DNA of 64,000 nucleotides, taken from contig CALYLW010000055.1 in assembly GCA_944989445.1 (NCBI GenBank), positions 186,001 through 250,000 on the forward strand, given 5' to 3'. A program made the position numbers and the translations under genes. The notes beneath the pieces were generated by a model. It was given only the letters and a program-made list of their open reading frames with translations, was not told where the DNA came from and did not search any database. Below are positions 1 through 18,036 of this stretch, piece after piece; positions within the stretch are counted from its first letter, which is position 1; the number at the start of each line of letters is the position of its first letter. Source of the stretch: Ampullaceana balthica. Taxonomy: Eukaryota; Mollusca; Gastropoda; Lymnaeidae.

Positions 1-94
1 TCTCTATTTGAACTTATAAGTTTTAAATTATTTTCTTCTTTTTAGTCCACTTATAAAAATGTGGTTTCTAAAAATCATTTTTTACCTTTATTTA

Positions 95-6104
<6,010 letters not shown>

Positions 6105-6841
6105 ATTTCTTTTCCCCCCCTGTACCCTGCAGAGTAATGAAGCCAGCAACATATCTTGAAAACAACTTGACAACCTAACAACCCGACAACCAAAGAAACT
6201 GACAACCTGACACGTCTAAATCATCGCTGGTGGCCGACACCTTGCACGAGCACCGTCATCTAATACCAGGTTTGTCCTATCTGACCAGTATGACAGTCCG
6301 TCGACCACAGACGCAGCGAGCTGACCTGACAGTTGTTATTGGAAGTCGCCATCTGAGCCGTCGGGGGCTCAGCATGGGTTTGTTGCTGGACTGTCTGCCG
6401 GACTGCATGAGTGCCATCTTGACACATGCTCTTTGTTCAGTGATCACGTGATGTATCTTCACCAACTCTCCAAGCCTTTAAAAGCTTTAAAGCTCAGAAA
6501 TTTGTTTTTTTTTCATTTAATTAACTAACCATTCATTTTTTTAAAAATTCGCACAATTGGTGTGCATGTCTTTAGCATCACAACGTTATATCTTATCTCT
6601 GTATAACGTAACTGACCTCCTTTACAGCAACACATTTTTTCTTGTAAAAAAAATAATTAAATAAATAAAATTATAAAAATCGTTGACATGAAAGATCTCT
6701 TGTTTCTCTACACCCCTAAATTCAACACTTAAATTTTGAATCAGTTTTTCAGAGTTGAACGTATCTTGGCTAAAACATTGACTCCGCCATTTGATGCCGC
6801 TCGAAATCTCTTGAACTCAATATATATTAACCAATATAACA
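6105..6841. other. non-coding spacer, no gene seen
   Basis: Unique-looking sequence after the pyrimidine satellite, becoming AT-rich from about 6480. A small perfect hairpin (7-bp arms CTGAGCC and GGCTCAG, 6353-6372) is present. The open frames here (up to 73 codons) show no recognisable domain, and I see no coding signal. Confidence 0.6.
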
Positions 6842-7300
6842 ATACTAGCGTACACCCGTCAAAAATGACGGAAGTTTTCAGCTGAAATCTATTTATTTTA
6901 TAAGAAATGCACTTTTTTTTTACGGCGCCGACCTTTTTCAAAAGCCCAACTAGCTTGTCCTTGTTTGATAAATACGAAATATTAAACTTTCTGAAATGTA
7001 CACAAAGTATTTTATAATAGGGGTTGCAGGGCGCCTACGGCGCCCCATTTTTTTTTATTTTATAATTAACCACCATCTAATTCTCATTTTACAATGTTCC
7101 CTTTTCCAAAATTAAAATATGAGTGAAAACAATGACATCGAATAATATTATTTTTACAGCGCATATTTAATTTGCACACCTTTTGATGCTTTGGTGCAGT
7201 AATTTGGTTTTCCCTGCTTTCTAAAATTAGTAGCGTCATGACTGACTGACAGACACTACTTGCGTGACAATTGCAAATTATATTGTTTAATAATATCATT
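6842..7300 (-). repeat. dispersed GGCGCC-type repeat, copy 1
   Basis: Reverse-complement relative of the segment at 15468-15878. Shared landmarks are a terminal segment containing GGTGTACGCTAGTAT, a small hairpin CCGTCA/TGACGG, the module CAAACAAGGACAAG..TAGTTGGGCTTTTGAAAA, and paired GGCGCC palindromes around a GTAGGCGCC motif. No open frame of note and no obvious transposase or reverse transcriptase, so this is a non-autonomous dispersed repeat of unknown class. Confidence 0.75.
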
Positions 7301-7684
7301 GCTAGATCCATCAACAAAGTGTACGATGCCCATTAATATTTAATTCAAACCAATAGATTCACCGGCGGTTCTAAAGTTTTTGTAAGTCGGGCACACATTG
7401 GCTGTCATGGGCTTCAGCGACATGATCAGAATATCGGTGCAGGTAATAACAATCCATTTTATTTTTTTAAAAATTTAAGAATTAATTTAATTCATTTATT
7501 TCTAACATTTAAATTGAGTCGCACAAAAAAGCGATATGAAGGTATGAGTAATGAAATTGCAATTGTCCGGTATCAGCTTCATTTACTATAAACAGCCCCA
7601 TGAAAAGTAGGATAAATAGCTGAAAAGTATATATACACAAATGATATATATTAAAATATTTATCAGATTATATCTTATTATTTT
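7301..7684. other. non-coding spacer
   Basis: AT-rich sequence between the dispersed repeat and the TIR-unit array. I see no gene, RNA or repeat in it. Confidence 0.5.
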
Positions 7685-10187
7685 TAAATCCCTTATATTA
7701 ACTTCGCGGCCGTCTCTCTCTCTCTGTCTGTCTCTCTCTCATCATCTCATGGGCTCGGCGGGCGGAAAAACAGAAGTCGAAAATGACCCACTTCCAATGA
7801 TCCGATCGAACTGAAATTTGGCACACGGACCCGTCTTACCTAACAATGCATCGTATCAAAATTTCAGATCGATCGAACGTACCGTAATTAAATTAATGCA
7901 TTTTTAGTTTATCCTTATATGAGGTATGTAATTTAAAATCACGATTTGTTATTGTTTTTTTGCCACGTGAAAGTTTGAGCATTGAGGCGACCCAACGAAA
8001 CGACGGTGCGCTTTTGTTTACATTTTACGTGTCACTCTGAGCTCGGTCAAGCGAATCGGTGACCAGACTTTTCCCCTCTCCCCCTCCCACCCACCCCTCC
8101 CCCCTAGGGTTATGAAGCAAACTTGTGTTAAGACAGATTCAGTCTGTAAATGTTTGAAAATAATCAATACTGTTAGTTATGTCTCATATATAAGGGATTT
8201 ATAGTCAAAAACTTTGTTTTTACGGGTTTGTTTTATTAAATCCCTTATATTAACTTCACCGCCGTCTCTCTCTGTCTCTCTCTCTCTCTGTCTGTCATCA
8301 TCTCATGGGCTCGGCGGGCGGAAAAACAAAAGTCGAAAATGACCCACTTCCAATGATCCGATCGAACTGAAATTTGGCACACGGACCCGTCTTACCTAAC
8401 AATGCATCGTATCAAAATTTCAGATCGATCGAACGTACCGTAATTAAATTAATGCATTTTTAGTTTATCCTTATATGAGGTATGTCATTCAAAATTCACT
8501 GTTTGTTATTGGTTTTTTTCTGCCCAGTTCCACGTGAGTTTGAGTTGACGCCGACCGTCGTGTTGACGCCGACCGTCGTGCCGACACCCACTCGCATCCC
8601 ACCCCCATTTATTAAAGACAAGGGACATCACTCGGTGTCAGTCTGTAAATGTTTGAAAATAATCAATACTGTTAGTTATGTCTCATATATAAGGGATTTA
8701 TAGTCAAAAACTTTGTTTTTACGGGTTTGTTTTATTAAATCCCTTATATTAACTTCGCGGCCGTCTCTGTCTTGGGCTCGGCGGGCTCGGCGGGCGGAAA
8801 AACAGAAGTCAAAAATGACCCACTTTCCATGATCCGATCAAACTGAAATTTGGCACACGGACCCGTCTGACCTAACAATGCATCGTATCAAAATTTCAGA
8901 TCGATCGAACGTACCGTAATTAAATTAATGCATTTTTAGTTTATCCTTATATGAGGTATGTAATTCAAAATTCACTGTTTTTTTTTAATCTTAGTTCCAC
9001 GTGAGTTTGAGTTGACGCCGACCGTCGTGTTGACGACGACCGTCGTGCCGACACCCCCTCACATCCCACCCCCATTTATTAAAGACAAGGGACATCACTC
9101 AGTGTCAGTCTGTAAATGTTTAAAAATAATCACTACTGTTAGTTATGTCTCATATATAAGGGATTTATAGTCAAAAACTTTGTTTTTACGGGTTTGTTTT
9201 ATTAAATCCCTTATATTAACTTCACCGGCGTCTCTCTCTCTCTCTCTCTCTCTGTCTGTCTGTCTTGGGCTCGGCGGGCGGAAAAACAGAAGTCAAAAAT
9301 GACCCATTTCCCATGATCCGATCAAACTGAAATTTGGCACACGGACCCGTCGAACCTAACAATGCATCGTATCAAAATTTCAGATCGATCGAACGTACCA
9401 TAATTAAATTAATGCATTTTTAGTTTATCCTTATATGAGGTATGTAATTCAAAATTCACTGTTTGTTATTTTTTTTTAAATTCCAATTCCACGTGAGTTT
9501 GAGTTGACGCCGACCGTCGTGTTGACGACGACCGTCGTGCCGACACCCCCTCACATCCCACCCCCCATTTATTAAAGACAAGGGACATCACTCGGTGTCA
9601 GTCTGTAAATGTTTGAAAATAATCAATACTGTTAGTTATGTCTCATATATAAGGGATTTATAGTCAAAAACTTTGTTTTTACGGGTTTGTTTTTTAAATC
9701 CCTTATATTAACTTCGCGGCTTTCTCTGTCTGTCTGTCGTCATCTCATCATCTCTCTCATCATCTCATGGGCTGGGCGGGCGGAAAAAGAAAAGTCAAAA
9801 ATGACCCACTTCCAGTGATCCGATCGAGCTGAAATTTGGCACACGGACCCGTCTTACCTAACAATGCATCGTATCAAAATTTCAGATCGATCGATCGTAC
9901 CGTAATTAAATTAATGCATTTTTAGTTTATCCTTATTTGAGGTATGTAATTCATATTCACTGTTTGTTATTGTTTTTTTCTCCCACTTCCACGTGAGTTT
10001 GAGTTGACGCCGACCGTCGTGCCGACACCCCCTCACATCCCACCCCCATTTATTAAAGACAAGGGACATCACTCGGTGTCAGTCTGTCAATGTTTGTAGC
10101 GTTTGAAAATAATCAATACTGTTAGTTATGTCTCATATATAAGGGATTTATAGTAAAAAACTTTGTTTTTAGGGGTTTGTTTTATTA
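7685..10187 (+). mobile_element. tandem array of five TIR-bounded MITE-like units
   Basis: Five direct copies lie at about 7685-8201, 8237-8700, 8736-9167, 9203-9660 and 9695-10150. Each starts with TAAATCCCTTATAT and ends with its exact reverse complement ATATAAGGGATTTA, so every unit carries 14-bp terminal inverted repeats. Units are joined by a nearly constant 34-35-bp linker containing CTTTGTTTTTACGGG, and a last linker follows unit five. Internal landmarks shared by the units are a TC-rich stretch, GGGCGGAAAAA, AATTTGGCACACGGACCC and AATTAATGCATTTTTAG. Units 2-5 also carry a CACGTG followed by GACCGTCGTG repeats, one or two per unit. Unit 1 has a different middle (about 7975-8140). There is no transposase frame. 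The pattern suggests one non-autonomous element that was amplified as element plus linker by unequal exchange or rolling replication, not by five independent insertions. Confidence 0.88.
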
Positions 10188-11767
10188 AAGAATTGGCCCT
10201 GAGCACAATGTCATTCGGGATTTTTATTTTACTTATTTCTTTCAGTGTATACGTTTATACAGTTGGCTTAACCGAGGCACTTACGAAAAGCGTGATGTCG
10301 TTTTCTGGTGTCTGGCCTTCTCCAACGCAAAGAGCTTTCAAACACATGTAGTTCTAGACCCATGATTCCATGACGGTGGAGATCATTACTTTTTTTTTAT
10401 ACCATAGAGTTGTTTTAGTACAGTGTCCTTGACTAATTAACTAATATTGCATCTCGCCAGTGATCTAACACTGCCTTCACTTGCTATCAAAAGAAACAAT
10501 GGAAATTGCGGTACCTTTCACTAGTGAACTAACTTCGCCTTTCACTAGTGAACTAACATTGTCGTCTGTTTCTATCACAACACTGGGATCGTCATCGACA
10601 TCCGGCCACAGGGGAGCCCACTCTTATCACGAGTAGGATCGTAATTCAACCGAGGCTATTGGAGACCCTCACTCCCCCTTTCTTCCTTAAAAAAAAGGGA
10701 AAACCTCTAGATATTTTTTTCCCCTTCATGTTTGGCATTTTTTAAAGCTATTATGAGAACAATGGAGTGATTTTTCACATATCATTCTCTTGATACTGGT
10801 ATTTTTTTTACCCTCGTCGTCTCTTCTTTTATGTCTTGTGTGGAAACACCTCGAGCAATTAATGCTATAAACCTCTATCATTAACGGGGACTGTAACATT
10901 GAACCCCAAGTGGGTGGACTCGGCCGACAGTAGGAGGAGGTGACGAGTGCTCGGAGAGTTTCTGCGGTCCGAGTTTTGTTCGCCGGACTTCTCTACGCAG
11001 ACAGTCGCCTCTGATTACAAAGTTAGACCGATGGGCCTGGTCAGAACAGACTCGCCCAAAAAGGAACGGCCCGGGCCAACTCTGTGGGACGCCGTGGTCA
11101 AGAGCTGCCTTAAAAACCCATTGTCCTGTCGCTGGTCGGACACATTTTGACCAGCACACAGCAAGAGAAAGGGAGAGCAGAGGTTACTTAATTAATTTTA
11201 AGCAGAGCAGAGCATTTCCCCGCTTTTGTTATCTCCCCTCCACTCCCCCGCTCTCATGCTCACCCTCCCGCCCCCACCCCCTGAGGTTGGGGAGAGGTTT
11301 TTGTGAGAGTAATGTTCTCCTCACAAAAGCCTCGCGATTGGGAAGGGGGGAGGCCTACTTGAGGAACCTGCATAGGACGACCAATTGGACACGAATAATA
11401 ATGATGATAGTACGGGCTGGCAACTTTTCGATGGCGGCCGAGGGATGAACGAGGGGGGTCGTCCGGGACAAAGACTGTTTATTGACCGGTGAATGAGATG
11501 TGACAGGATTAATTTGAAAGCCAAGGGTGACAACTGCAAGGGCGCTTCCTTTTCGGTCCCCCCTACCCCTCTTTTTTTTCGGTCTAGCAGTGGACTGCAC
11601 TCTCGGTTTTTTAGATGCTGACCTTGTCTTAATGGGACAACAGATACTGGCTTTTGTAAATTACAACCGTGTTTGGTGCCGTAAGATGCGCATGTCTGCG
11701 CTGATAAGTGCAGCCATTACGCCCGTCATTGCGAATGTTGTAAACAAGTGTTTGGAGACTTTCCTTA
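10188..11767. other. non-coding spacer with small repeats and a hairpin
   Basis: The sequence resumes after the TIR-unit array. Around 10525-10560 the palindrome TTCACTAGTGAA occurs twice, a very short duplication. A 14-bp near-perfect inverted repeat sits at 11294-11333 and is listed separately. About 11210-11600 is richer in G and C. Open frames at 10881-11159 and 11321-11808 have no recognisable domain, and I see no splice-supported exon. Confidence 0.5.
11294..11333. repeat. hairpin-forming inverted repeat
   Basis: Left arm GAGGTTTTTGTGAG at 11294-11307 pairs with right arm CTCACAAAAGCCTC at 11320-11333 (13 of 14 positions, the remaining one a possible G-U), with a 12-nt loop. It is not followed by a T run, and no gene ends here, so I give it no function. 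Confidence 0.7.
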
Positions 11768-11787
11768 ATGAAGTCAACGATAAAACG

Positions 11788-12084
11788 TCAAATGATCAGG
11801 ACATCTAGTCAAACATTAAGTCAAATGATCAGGACATCTAGTCAAACATTAAGTCAAATGATCAGGACATCTAGTCAAACATTAAGTCAAATGATCAGGA
11901 CATCTAGTCAAACATTAAGTCAAATGATCAGGACATCTAGTCAAACATTAAGTCAAATGATCAGGACATCTAGTCAAACATTAAGTCAAATGATCAGGAC
12001 ATCTAGTCAAACATTAAGTCAAATGATCAGGACATCTAGTCAAACATTAAGTCAAATGATCAGGACATCTAGTCAAACATTAAG
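11788..12084 (+). repeat. 33-bp minisatellite, nine identical copies
   Basis: Unit begins TCAAATGATCAGGACATC and continues AGTCAAACATTAAG. Nine copies show no visible differences between units. Because 33 is a multiple of three and the plus-strand frame lacks stops, a 107-codon frame with an 11-residue repeat (MIRTSSQTLSQ) is open across it. The frame starts immediately upstream and ends just after the array. I read this as a repeat by-product, not a gene. Confidence 0.95.
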
Positions 12085-13261
12085 TTTCTAAAACTGAAAT
12101 TAAAACGCTGCCTACAATGTGCAGATAATTTATACTTATCTCATTAACAGAATTGAGCCATGAAAAAAAAAGGTTTTTACGTTCAAGATTTAGTTTGGAA
12201 AATTTAAAATTAATGTTTAAGTAATTAAATTGGTAGACGATAAAGTCGGCCACAGTGGTATCTTTTTATTTGAGTTACCATTTTTAGTTGTATTGAAAAA
12301 TTCGCTCGTCTTCATACAAAAGCGCTGAGTCAAGCCATTCCGACAAACACAAATATGAGAAACATCCGCGTATACTTGTTATCTTTTGGGATTCAAGGGT
12401 TCCCGTTATATCCTTAACATAACCATGCAAATAAGATGTCTCGTGGAACAAAGCTTGGCAACCATACCTTAAAATGTTGCTCGCAAACTTTGAGACACCT
12501 CAAAAGTCTTAAGCTGTTACCAAACCATTCTCTTTATAAAAAAAACTAAAATTAAAAATCACTTCTCCGAATCCATCACTTGTTTCTAAAACTTCGGAAT
12601 TCGCCTCTCTGTAGCAGAACTCTTGTTACTCAATTACAGATTTCGAATCCCCGACTTCAGAACCTGGTTTATATAGATTTCGGATTTCTTTCCCGGGCTC
12701 CACATTTCATTCTGCAAACTCCATAGTGCTTTTTTCTGACTCTTTTATGAAAGTTTTTCTCCTGAAAATCATGGAATGAACTGTTCTTTGACCTATACGT
12801 AGAGCTACAGAGAAGGATAAAGAAGGTGATACTAGTTTACTCCACCTCCAGCCCGGCCCCCACTGTGATAAAGGTGTACGTGTCTGGGACTCCAACAAGG
12901 CAATACGTCCCGTGTAGTGCGTGGTCAGCCATTGGGCTCATACAAGACCGTAATTTGTCCCAGAAGTGACACGGTGTTCGCCGCAGGTGGCCACCGGTAA
13001 GCGATATTTATCAACCACTTAGAGATACAAGAGTCTCCCTTCATACCGGCTCACAGAATGCCCAAATCCTGATAGAAAAGAACAAAACGTGTCGCATTTC
13101 TTTCGGACGTTTGTGAAGAAAATAAAGGCTTCATGAGGCCAAGCCAGCGTCAGAAACAATGCTTGATCCGAGCGGGTAAATAGAGATTTTCTTTCATGGG
13201 AGTTTATCGGAGCCTTTCAACAGAACCAGTGGTTAAGGTTCTGTCGGCTGTTTGGATCGCC
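12085..13261. other. non-coding spacer, no gene seen
   Basis: AT-rich unique sequence. The longest open frames are about 60 codons and resemble nothing I recognise. No repeat structure is obvious. Confidence 0.5.
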
Positions 13262-14104
13262 AGGGAGGAGTTTCTGTTGTAATGTCTCTTGGGTGCCAGG
13301 CAGGAGTTAATTTCTCTTGGGTGCCAGGCAGGAGTTAATGTCTCTTGTGTGCCAGGCAGGAGTTAATGTCTCTTGGGTGCCAGGCAGGAGTTAATTTCTC
13401 TTGGGTGCCAGGCAGGAGTTAGTGTCTCTTGTGTGCCAGGCAGGAGTTAATGTCTCTTGGGTGCCAGGCAGGAGTTAATGTCTCTTGTGTGCCAGGCAGG
13501 AGTTAATGTCTCTTGGGTGCCAGGCAGGAGTTAATGTCTCTTGGGTGCCAGGCAGGAGTTAATATCTCTTGAGTGCCAGGCAGGAGTTAATGTCTCTTGG
13601 GTGTCAGGCAGGATTTAATATCCCTTGGGTGCCAGGCATGAGTTAATTTCTCTTGGGTGCCAGGCAGGAGTTAATGTCTCTTGGGTGCCAGGCAGGAGTT
13701 AATGTCTCTTGGGTGCCAGGCAGGAGTTAATGTCTCTTGGGTGCCAGGCAGGAGTTTTAATGCCTCTTGGGTGCCAGGCAGGGATTTTGGTTATACTGCC
13801 TCTTGAGTGCCAGTCAGGAGTTAATGTCTCTTGGGTGCCATGCAGGAGTTTTTGTTATACTGCCTCTTGAGTGCCAGTCAGGAGTTAATGTCTCTTGGGT
13901 GCCAGGCAGGAGTTTTTGTTATACTGCCTCTTGAGTGCCAGTCAGGAGTTAATGTCTCTTGGGTGCCAGGCAGGAGTTTTGTTATACTGCCCCTTGAGTG
14001 CCAGTCAGGAGTTAATGTCTCTTGGGTGCCAGGCAGGAGTTTTTGTTATACTGCCTCTTGAGTGCCAGTCTGGAGTTTATGCCTCTTGGGTGCCAGGCAG
14101 GAGA
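13262..14104 (+). repeat. 28-bp minisatellite with a longer-period right end
   Basis: Basic unit is 28 bp (TCTCTTGGGTGCCAGGCA then GGAGTTAATG). About 18 moderately diverged copies run to about 13790. From there to 14104 the pattern changes to a roughly 64-bp composite, alternating a TTTTGTTATACTGCC-containing unit with a standard one, about five times. This is a clear switch in period within one array. Short open frames over the composite part are by-products. Confidence 0.93.
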
Positions 14105-14254
14105 TAGTGTTTAAACTGTTGGTATACCAGTAGGGATGAGCATTGTGTGAAGTCAGCTGGTAAGGGTATTTATTAGTTTATAATGAGATGAAGGTTTTAA
14201 TTGTAAGATGTCTTTGAAATGACTTGCAAACTTATATCAGAACGTCTGAGGGGC

Positions 14255-14552
14255 GCAACACGTGATAGCAGTGCAACATCAACATCACGGCTAAGAACAT
14301 CACGTGATAGCCGTGCAACATCAACATCGCGGCTAAGAACATCACGTGATAGCCGTGCAACATCAACATCACGGCTAAGAACATCACGTGATAGCCGTGC
14401 AACATCAACATCACGGCTAAGAAAATCACGTGATAGCCGTGCAACATCAACATCACGGCTAAGAACATCACGTGATAGCCGTGCAACATCAACATCACGG
14501 CTAAGAAAATCACGTGATAGCCGTGCAACATCAACATCACGGCTAAGAACAT
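14255..14552 (+). repeat. 42-bp minisatellite carrying an E-box palindrome and a hairpin in every unit
   Basis: About seven copies of a 42-bp unit. Most units contain ATCACGTGAT, a 10-bp palindrome with a canonical CACGTG E-box. They also hold an inverted repeat TAGCCGTG and CACGGCTA (8-bp arms, 12-nt spacer). Sites are regularly phased at 42 bp, four helical turns. The plus strand is open for 150 codons with a repeated Ser/Arg-rich 14-residue unit, and the minus strand for 130 codons with a hydrophobic unit. Both are expected from a stop-free unit whose length is a multiple of three. Confidence 0.93.
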
Positions 14553-15467
14553 CACTTCTACGTTACGGTCTCGGTGTAAATCTCTTACATCGGCATAACA
14601 CGGAAACTCTGGGACATCTGCCATGGGATGGACTCCGTTTTCTGTATACGGAGCAGCGCCGGGTCTTATAGTTGCTATCTAAACAAATACGTCTTGGCGA
14701 TGCCGTAACGCTTGGTGCTTTCTGCAGAATCGTACTCACGAAGTCGTATTCGGTCTTTTTTTAAAATTCATATTTATACTAAACATTTCTTCAAAATCTT
14801 GATATTTCAAATACTTTTGCCTATATAACAATAATTATTAAACATATTTTAGAGTTAGTGTCAATTAAGATGATAGGTAGAGCGAGGATAATTTTTTGTC
14901 TGGTAAAAGAGAAAAAATAATTAAGAAGACATAATTGTGTCATAGAATCGACAACGTCAATTGAAACACGTTGATACTTCGGCTTAGAGACGATTCGTGA
15001 AAACAACCGCATCACAACGACGAGTCACTCTTTGAAAATATTATTGATATTGTTGGACGATTTACTCTCTAAACACAATCGGTCTCCATGATGAGTCGGT
15101 CTCACCACAGACCAGCTGAGCGTGAGGTGTTCGAATGTCTACAAATAAAGAGCTTTGAGACCGGGTTGAACTCTGGCCCGCGGACGATGTCAGGCAGTTA
15201 AATGTACGGGAAAGATACTTTATCTTAGGATTTCAATCGCCGTCTCTAAAGTACTGACTGTACATAACACGTGCGCCTTTCTTCGTTGCAATAGAAATGA
15301 AACACGTTATCGTTTTAGTTCGTGCTGTATATATTTGAACACACGTATTTTGTAATTATACCCACTGTTTTTTCACCCTTTATCCAAACTTACTGAACTA
15401 ACAGCAGAACAGCAGAAAATTATTACTTTGAATTCTAATCAGCATTAGAGGTAAAGCAAGTTAGTTT
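14553..15467. other. non-coding spacer, no gene seen
   Basis: Unique sequence, AT-rich at 14760-14900. No domain-bearing frame and no repeat array. Confidence 0.5.
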
Positions 15468-15878
15468 GTAATATTGAACAATATAATTTGCAATGTCTGT
15501 CCGATTACTGCACCAATGCATCAAAAGGTATGCAAATTAAAGATGCGGTGTACAAAAATATTATATGACGTCATTGTTTTCGCTCATACATGTATTTTGA
15601 TTTTGGAAAAGGGATCAATGTAAAAAGAGGATTTGATGATTGTTAATTATAATATCAAAAAACAAAAGGGGTGCCGTAGGCGCCCTACAACCCCTATTAT
15701 AAAATACTTTTATACATTTCAGAAAGTTTAATATTTCGTATTTATCAAACAAGGACAAGTTAGTTGGGCTTTTGAAAAGGTCGGCGCCATGGGCGCCCTA
15801 AAAAAGTGCATTTTTTAAATAAAATAAATAGATTTCATCTGAAAACTTCCGTCATTTTTTACGGGTGTACGCTAGTAT
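15468..15878 (+). repeat. dispersed GGCGCC-type repeat, copy 2
   Basis: Same family as 6842-7300, opposite orientation. It contains TTTGCAATGTC near the start, a TGACGTCA palindrome near 15567, the GTAGGCGCCCTACAACCCC motif, the TAGTTGGGCTTTTGAAAA motif, GGCGCCATGGGCGCC, and the terminal ACGGGTGTACGCTAGTAT. There is no coding frame of note. Confidence 0.75.
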
Positions 15879-16013
15879 ATTATATATTAACATTGTAACT
15901 GGCAGACACAAATAGTAATAAGATGTTTGAATGACAGACAAACATAAAGCAAGACCTCTATAAACAATTCAAAATTAGACATACACCTTCAGAAAAAACA
16001 CAAAATTCACCAT

Positions 16014-16110
16014 TGAGACATTGACTGACACAAACATTTCACCATCCAGACATTGACTGACACAAACATTTCACCATCCAGACTTTGACTGACACAAATA
16101 TTTCACCATT
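16014..16110 (+). repeat. 32-bp repeat, three copies
   Basis: Three consecutive copies of a unit containing ACATTGACTGACACAAAC followed by ATTTCACCATC. It lies directly before the 45-bp array and has no sequence kinship with it that I can see. Confidence 0.85.
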
Positions 16111-16154
16111 CAATATCATATTCGCGCCTATTCGATTTCGACATGGCAAGATAT

Positions 16155-18036
16155 GACATCCACTGTCAGACAAATGATCGACATATACCAGCCATGGCAG
16201 ACATCCGCTGTCAGACAAATGATCGACATATGCCAGCAATGGCAGACATCCGCTGTCAGACAAATGATCGACATATACCAGCCATGGCAGACATCCACTG
16301 TCAGACAAATGATCGACATATACCAGCCATGGCAGACATCCACTGTCAGACAAATGATCGACATATACCAGCCATGGCAGACATCCACTGTCAGACGAAT
16401 GATTGACATATACCAGCAATGGCAGACATCTACTGTCAGACAAATGATCGACATATACCAGCAGTGGCAGACATCTACTGTCAGACATCTACTGTCAGAC
16501 AAATGATCGACATATACCAGCCATGGCAGACATCCACTGTCAGACAAATGATCGACATATACCAGCCATTGCAGACATCTACTGTCAGACAAATGATCGA
16601 CATATACCAGCCTTGGCAGACATCCACTGTCAGACAATTGATCGACATATACCAGCCATGGCAGACATCCACTGTCAGAGAAATGATCGACATATACCAG
16701 CAATGGCAGACATCTACTGTCAGACAAATGATCGACATATACCAGCCATGGCAGACATCCACTGTCAGACAAATGATCGACATATACCAGCCTTGGCAGA
16801 CATCCACTGTCAGACAAATGATCGACATATACCAGCCATGGCAGACATCCACTGTCAGACAAATGATTGACATATACCAGCAATGGCAGACATCTACTGT
16901 CAGACAAATGATCGACATATACCAGCAGTGGCAGACATCCACTGTCAGACAAATGATCGACATATACCAGCAATGGCAGACATCCACTGTCAGACAAATG
17001 ATTGACATATACCAGCAGTGGCCAGACATCCGCTTTCAGACAAATGATCGACATATACCAGCAATGGCAGACATCCGCTGTCAGACAAATGATCGACATA
17101 TACCAGCAATGGCAGACATCTACTGTCAGACAAATGATCGACATATACCAGCAATGACAGACATCCGCTGTCAGACAAATGATCGACATATACCAGCCAT
17201 GGCAGACATCCGCTGTCAGACAAATGATCGACATATACCAGCAATGGCAGACATCCACTGTCAGACAAATGATCGACATATACCAGCAATGGCAGACATC
17301 CGCTGTCAGACAAATGGTCGACATATACTAGTCATGGCAGACTTCTACTGTCAGACAAATGATCGACATATGCCAGCAATGGCAGACATACATCCGCTGT
17401 CAGACAAATGATCGACATATACCAGCAGTGGCAGACATCCACTGTCAGACAAATGATCGACATATACCAGCAATGGCAGACATCCACTGTCAGACAAATG
17501 ATCGACATATACCAGCAGTGGCAGACATCCACTGTCAGACAAATGATCGACATATACCAGCAATGGCAGACATCTACTGTCAGACAAATGATCGACATAT
17601 ACCAGCAATGGCAGACATCCGCTGTCAGACAAATGATCGACATATACCAGCAATGGCAGACATCCGCTGTCAGACAAATGATCGACATATACCAGCAGTG
17701 GCAGACATCCGCTGTCAGACAAATGATCGACATATACCAGCCATGGCAGACATCTACTGTCAGACAAATGATCGACATATACCAGCAATGGCAGACATCC
17801 ACTGTCAGACAAATGATCGACATATACCAGCCATGGCAGACATCCACTGTCAGACAAATGATCGACATATACCAGCAATGGCAGACATCCACTGTCAGAC
17901 AAATGATCGACATATACCAGCAATGGCAGACATCCACTGTCAGACAAATGATCGACATATACCAGCCATGGCAGACATCTACTGTCAGACAAATGATCGA
18001 CATATACCAGCAATGGCAGACATCCACTGTCAGACA
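16155..18036 (+). repeat. 45-bp minisatellite, about 42 copies
   Basis: Unit contains GACATCCACTGTCAGACAA followed by ATGATCGACATATACCAG and CCATGGCA. Copies differ mainly at a few positions (CCA/CGC/CTA before CTGTCAGAC, and CCATGG/CAATGG/CAGTGG), which gives a readable variant map. A 15-bp internal duplication occurs near 16481, a 1-bp addition near 17030 and a 4-bp addition near 17390. These shift the open frames. The array is open in two frames on each strand for 100-400 codons (for example a MIDIYQQWQTSTVRQ unit on plus and a Cys-rich unit on minus). No start context, splice site or flanking domain supports translation. Confidence 0.95.

Noticed and set aside
14219..14671. Ser/Arg-rich 150-residue frame resembling an RS domain.
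   Set aside because: Explained by the 42-bp repeat. The non-repeat ends carry no RNA-recognition motif, and the opposite strand is equally open.
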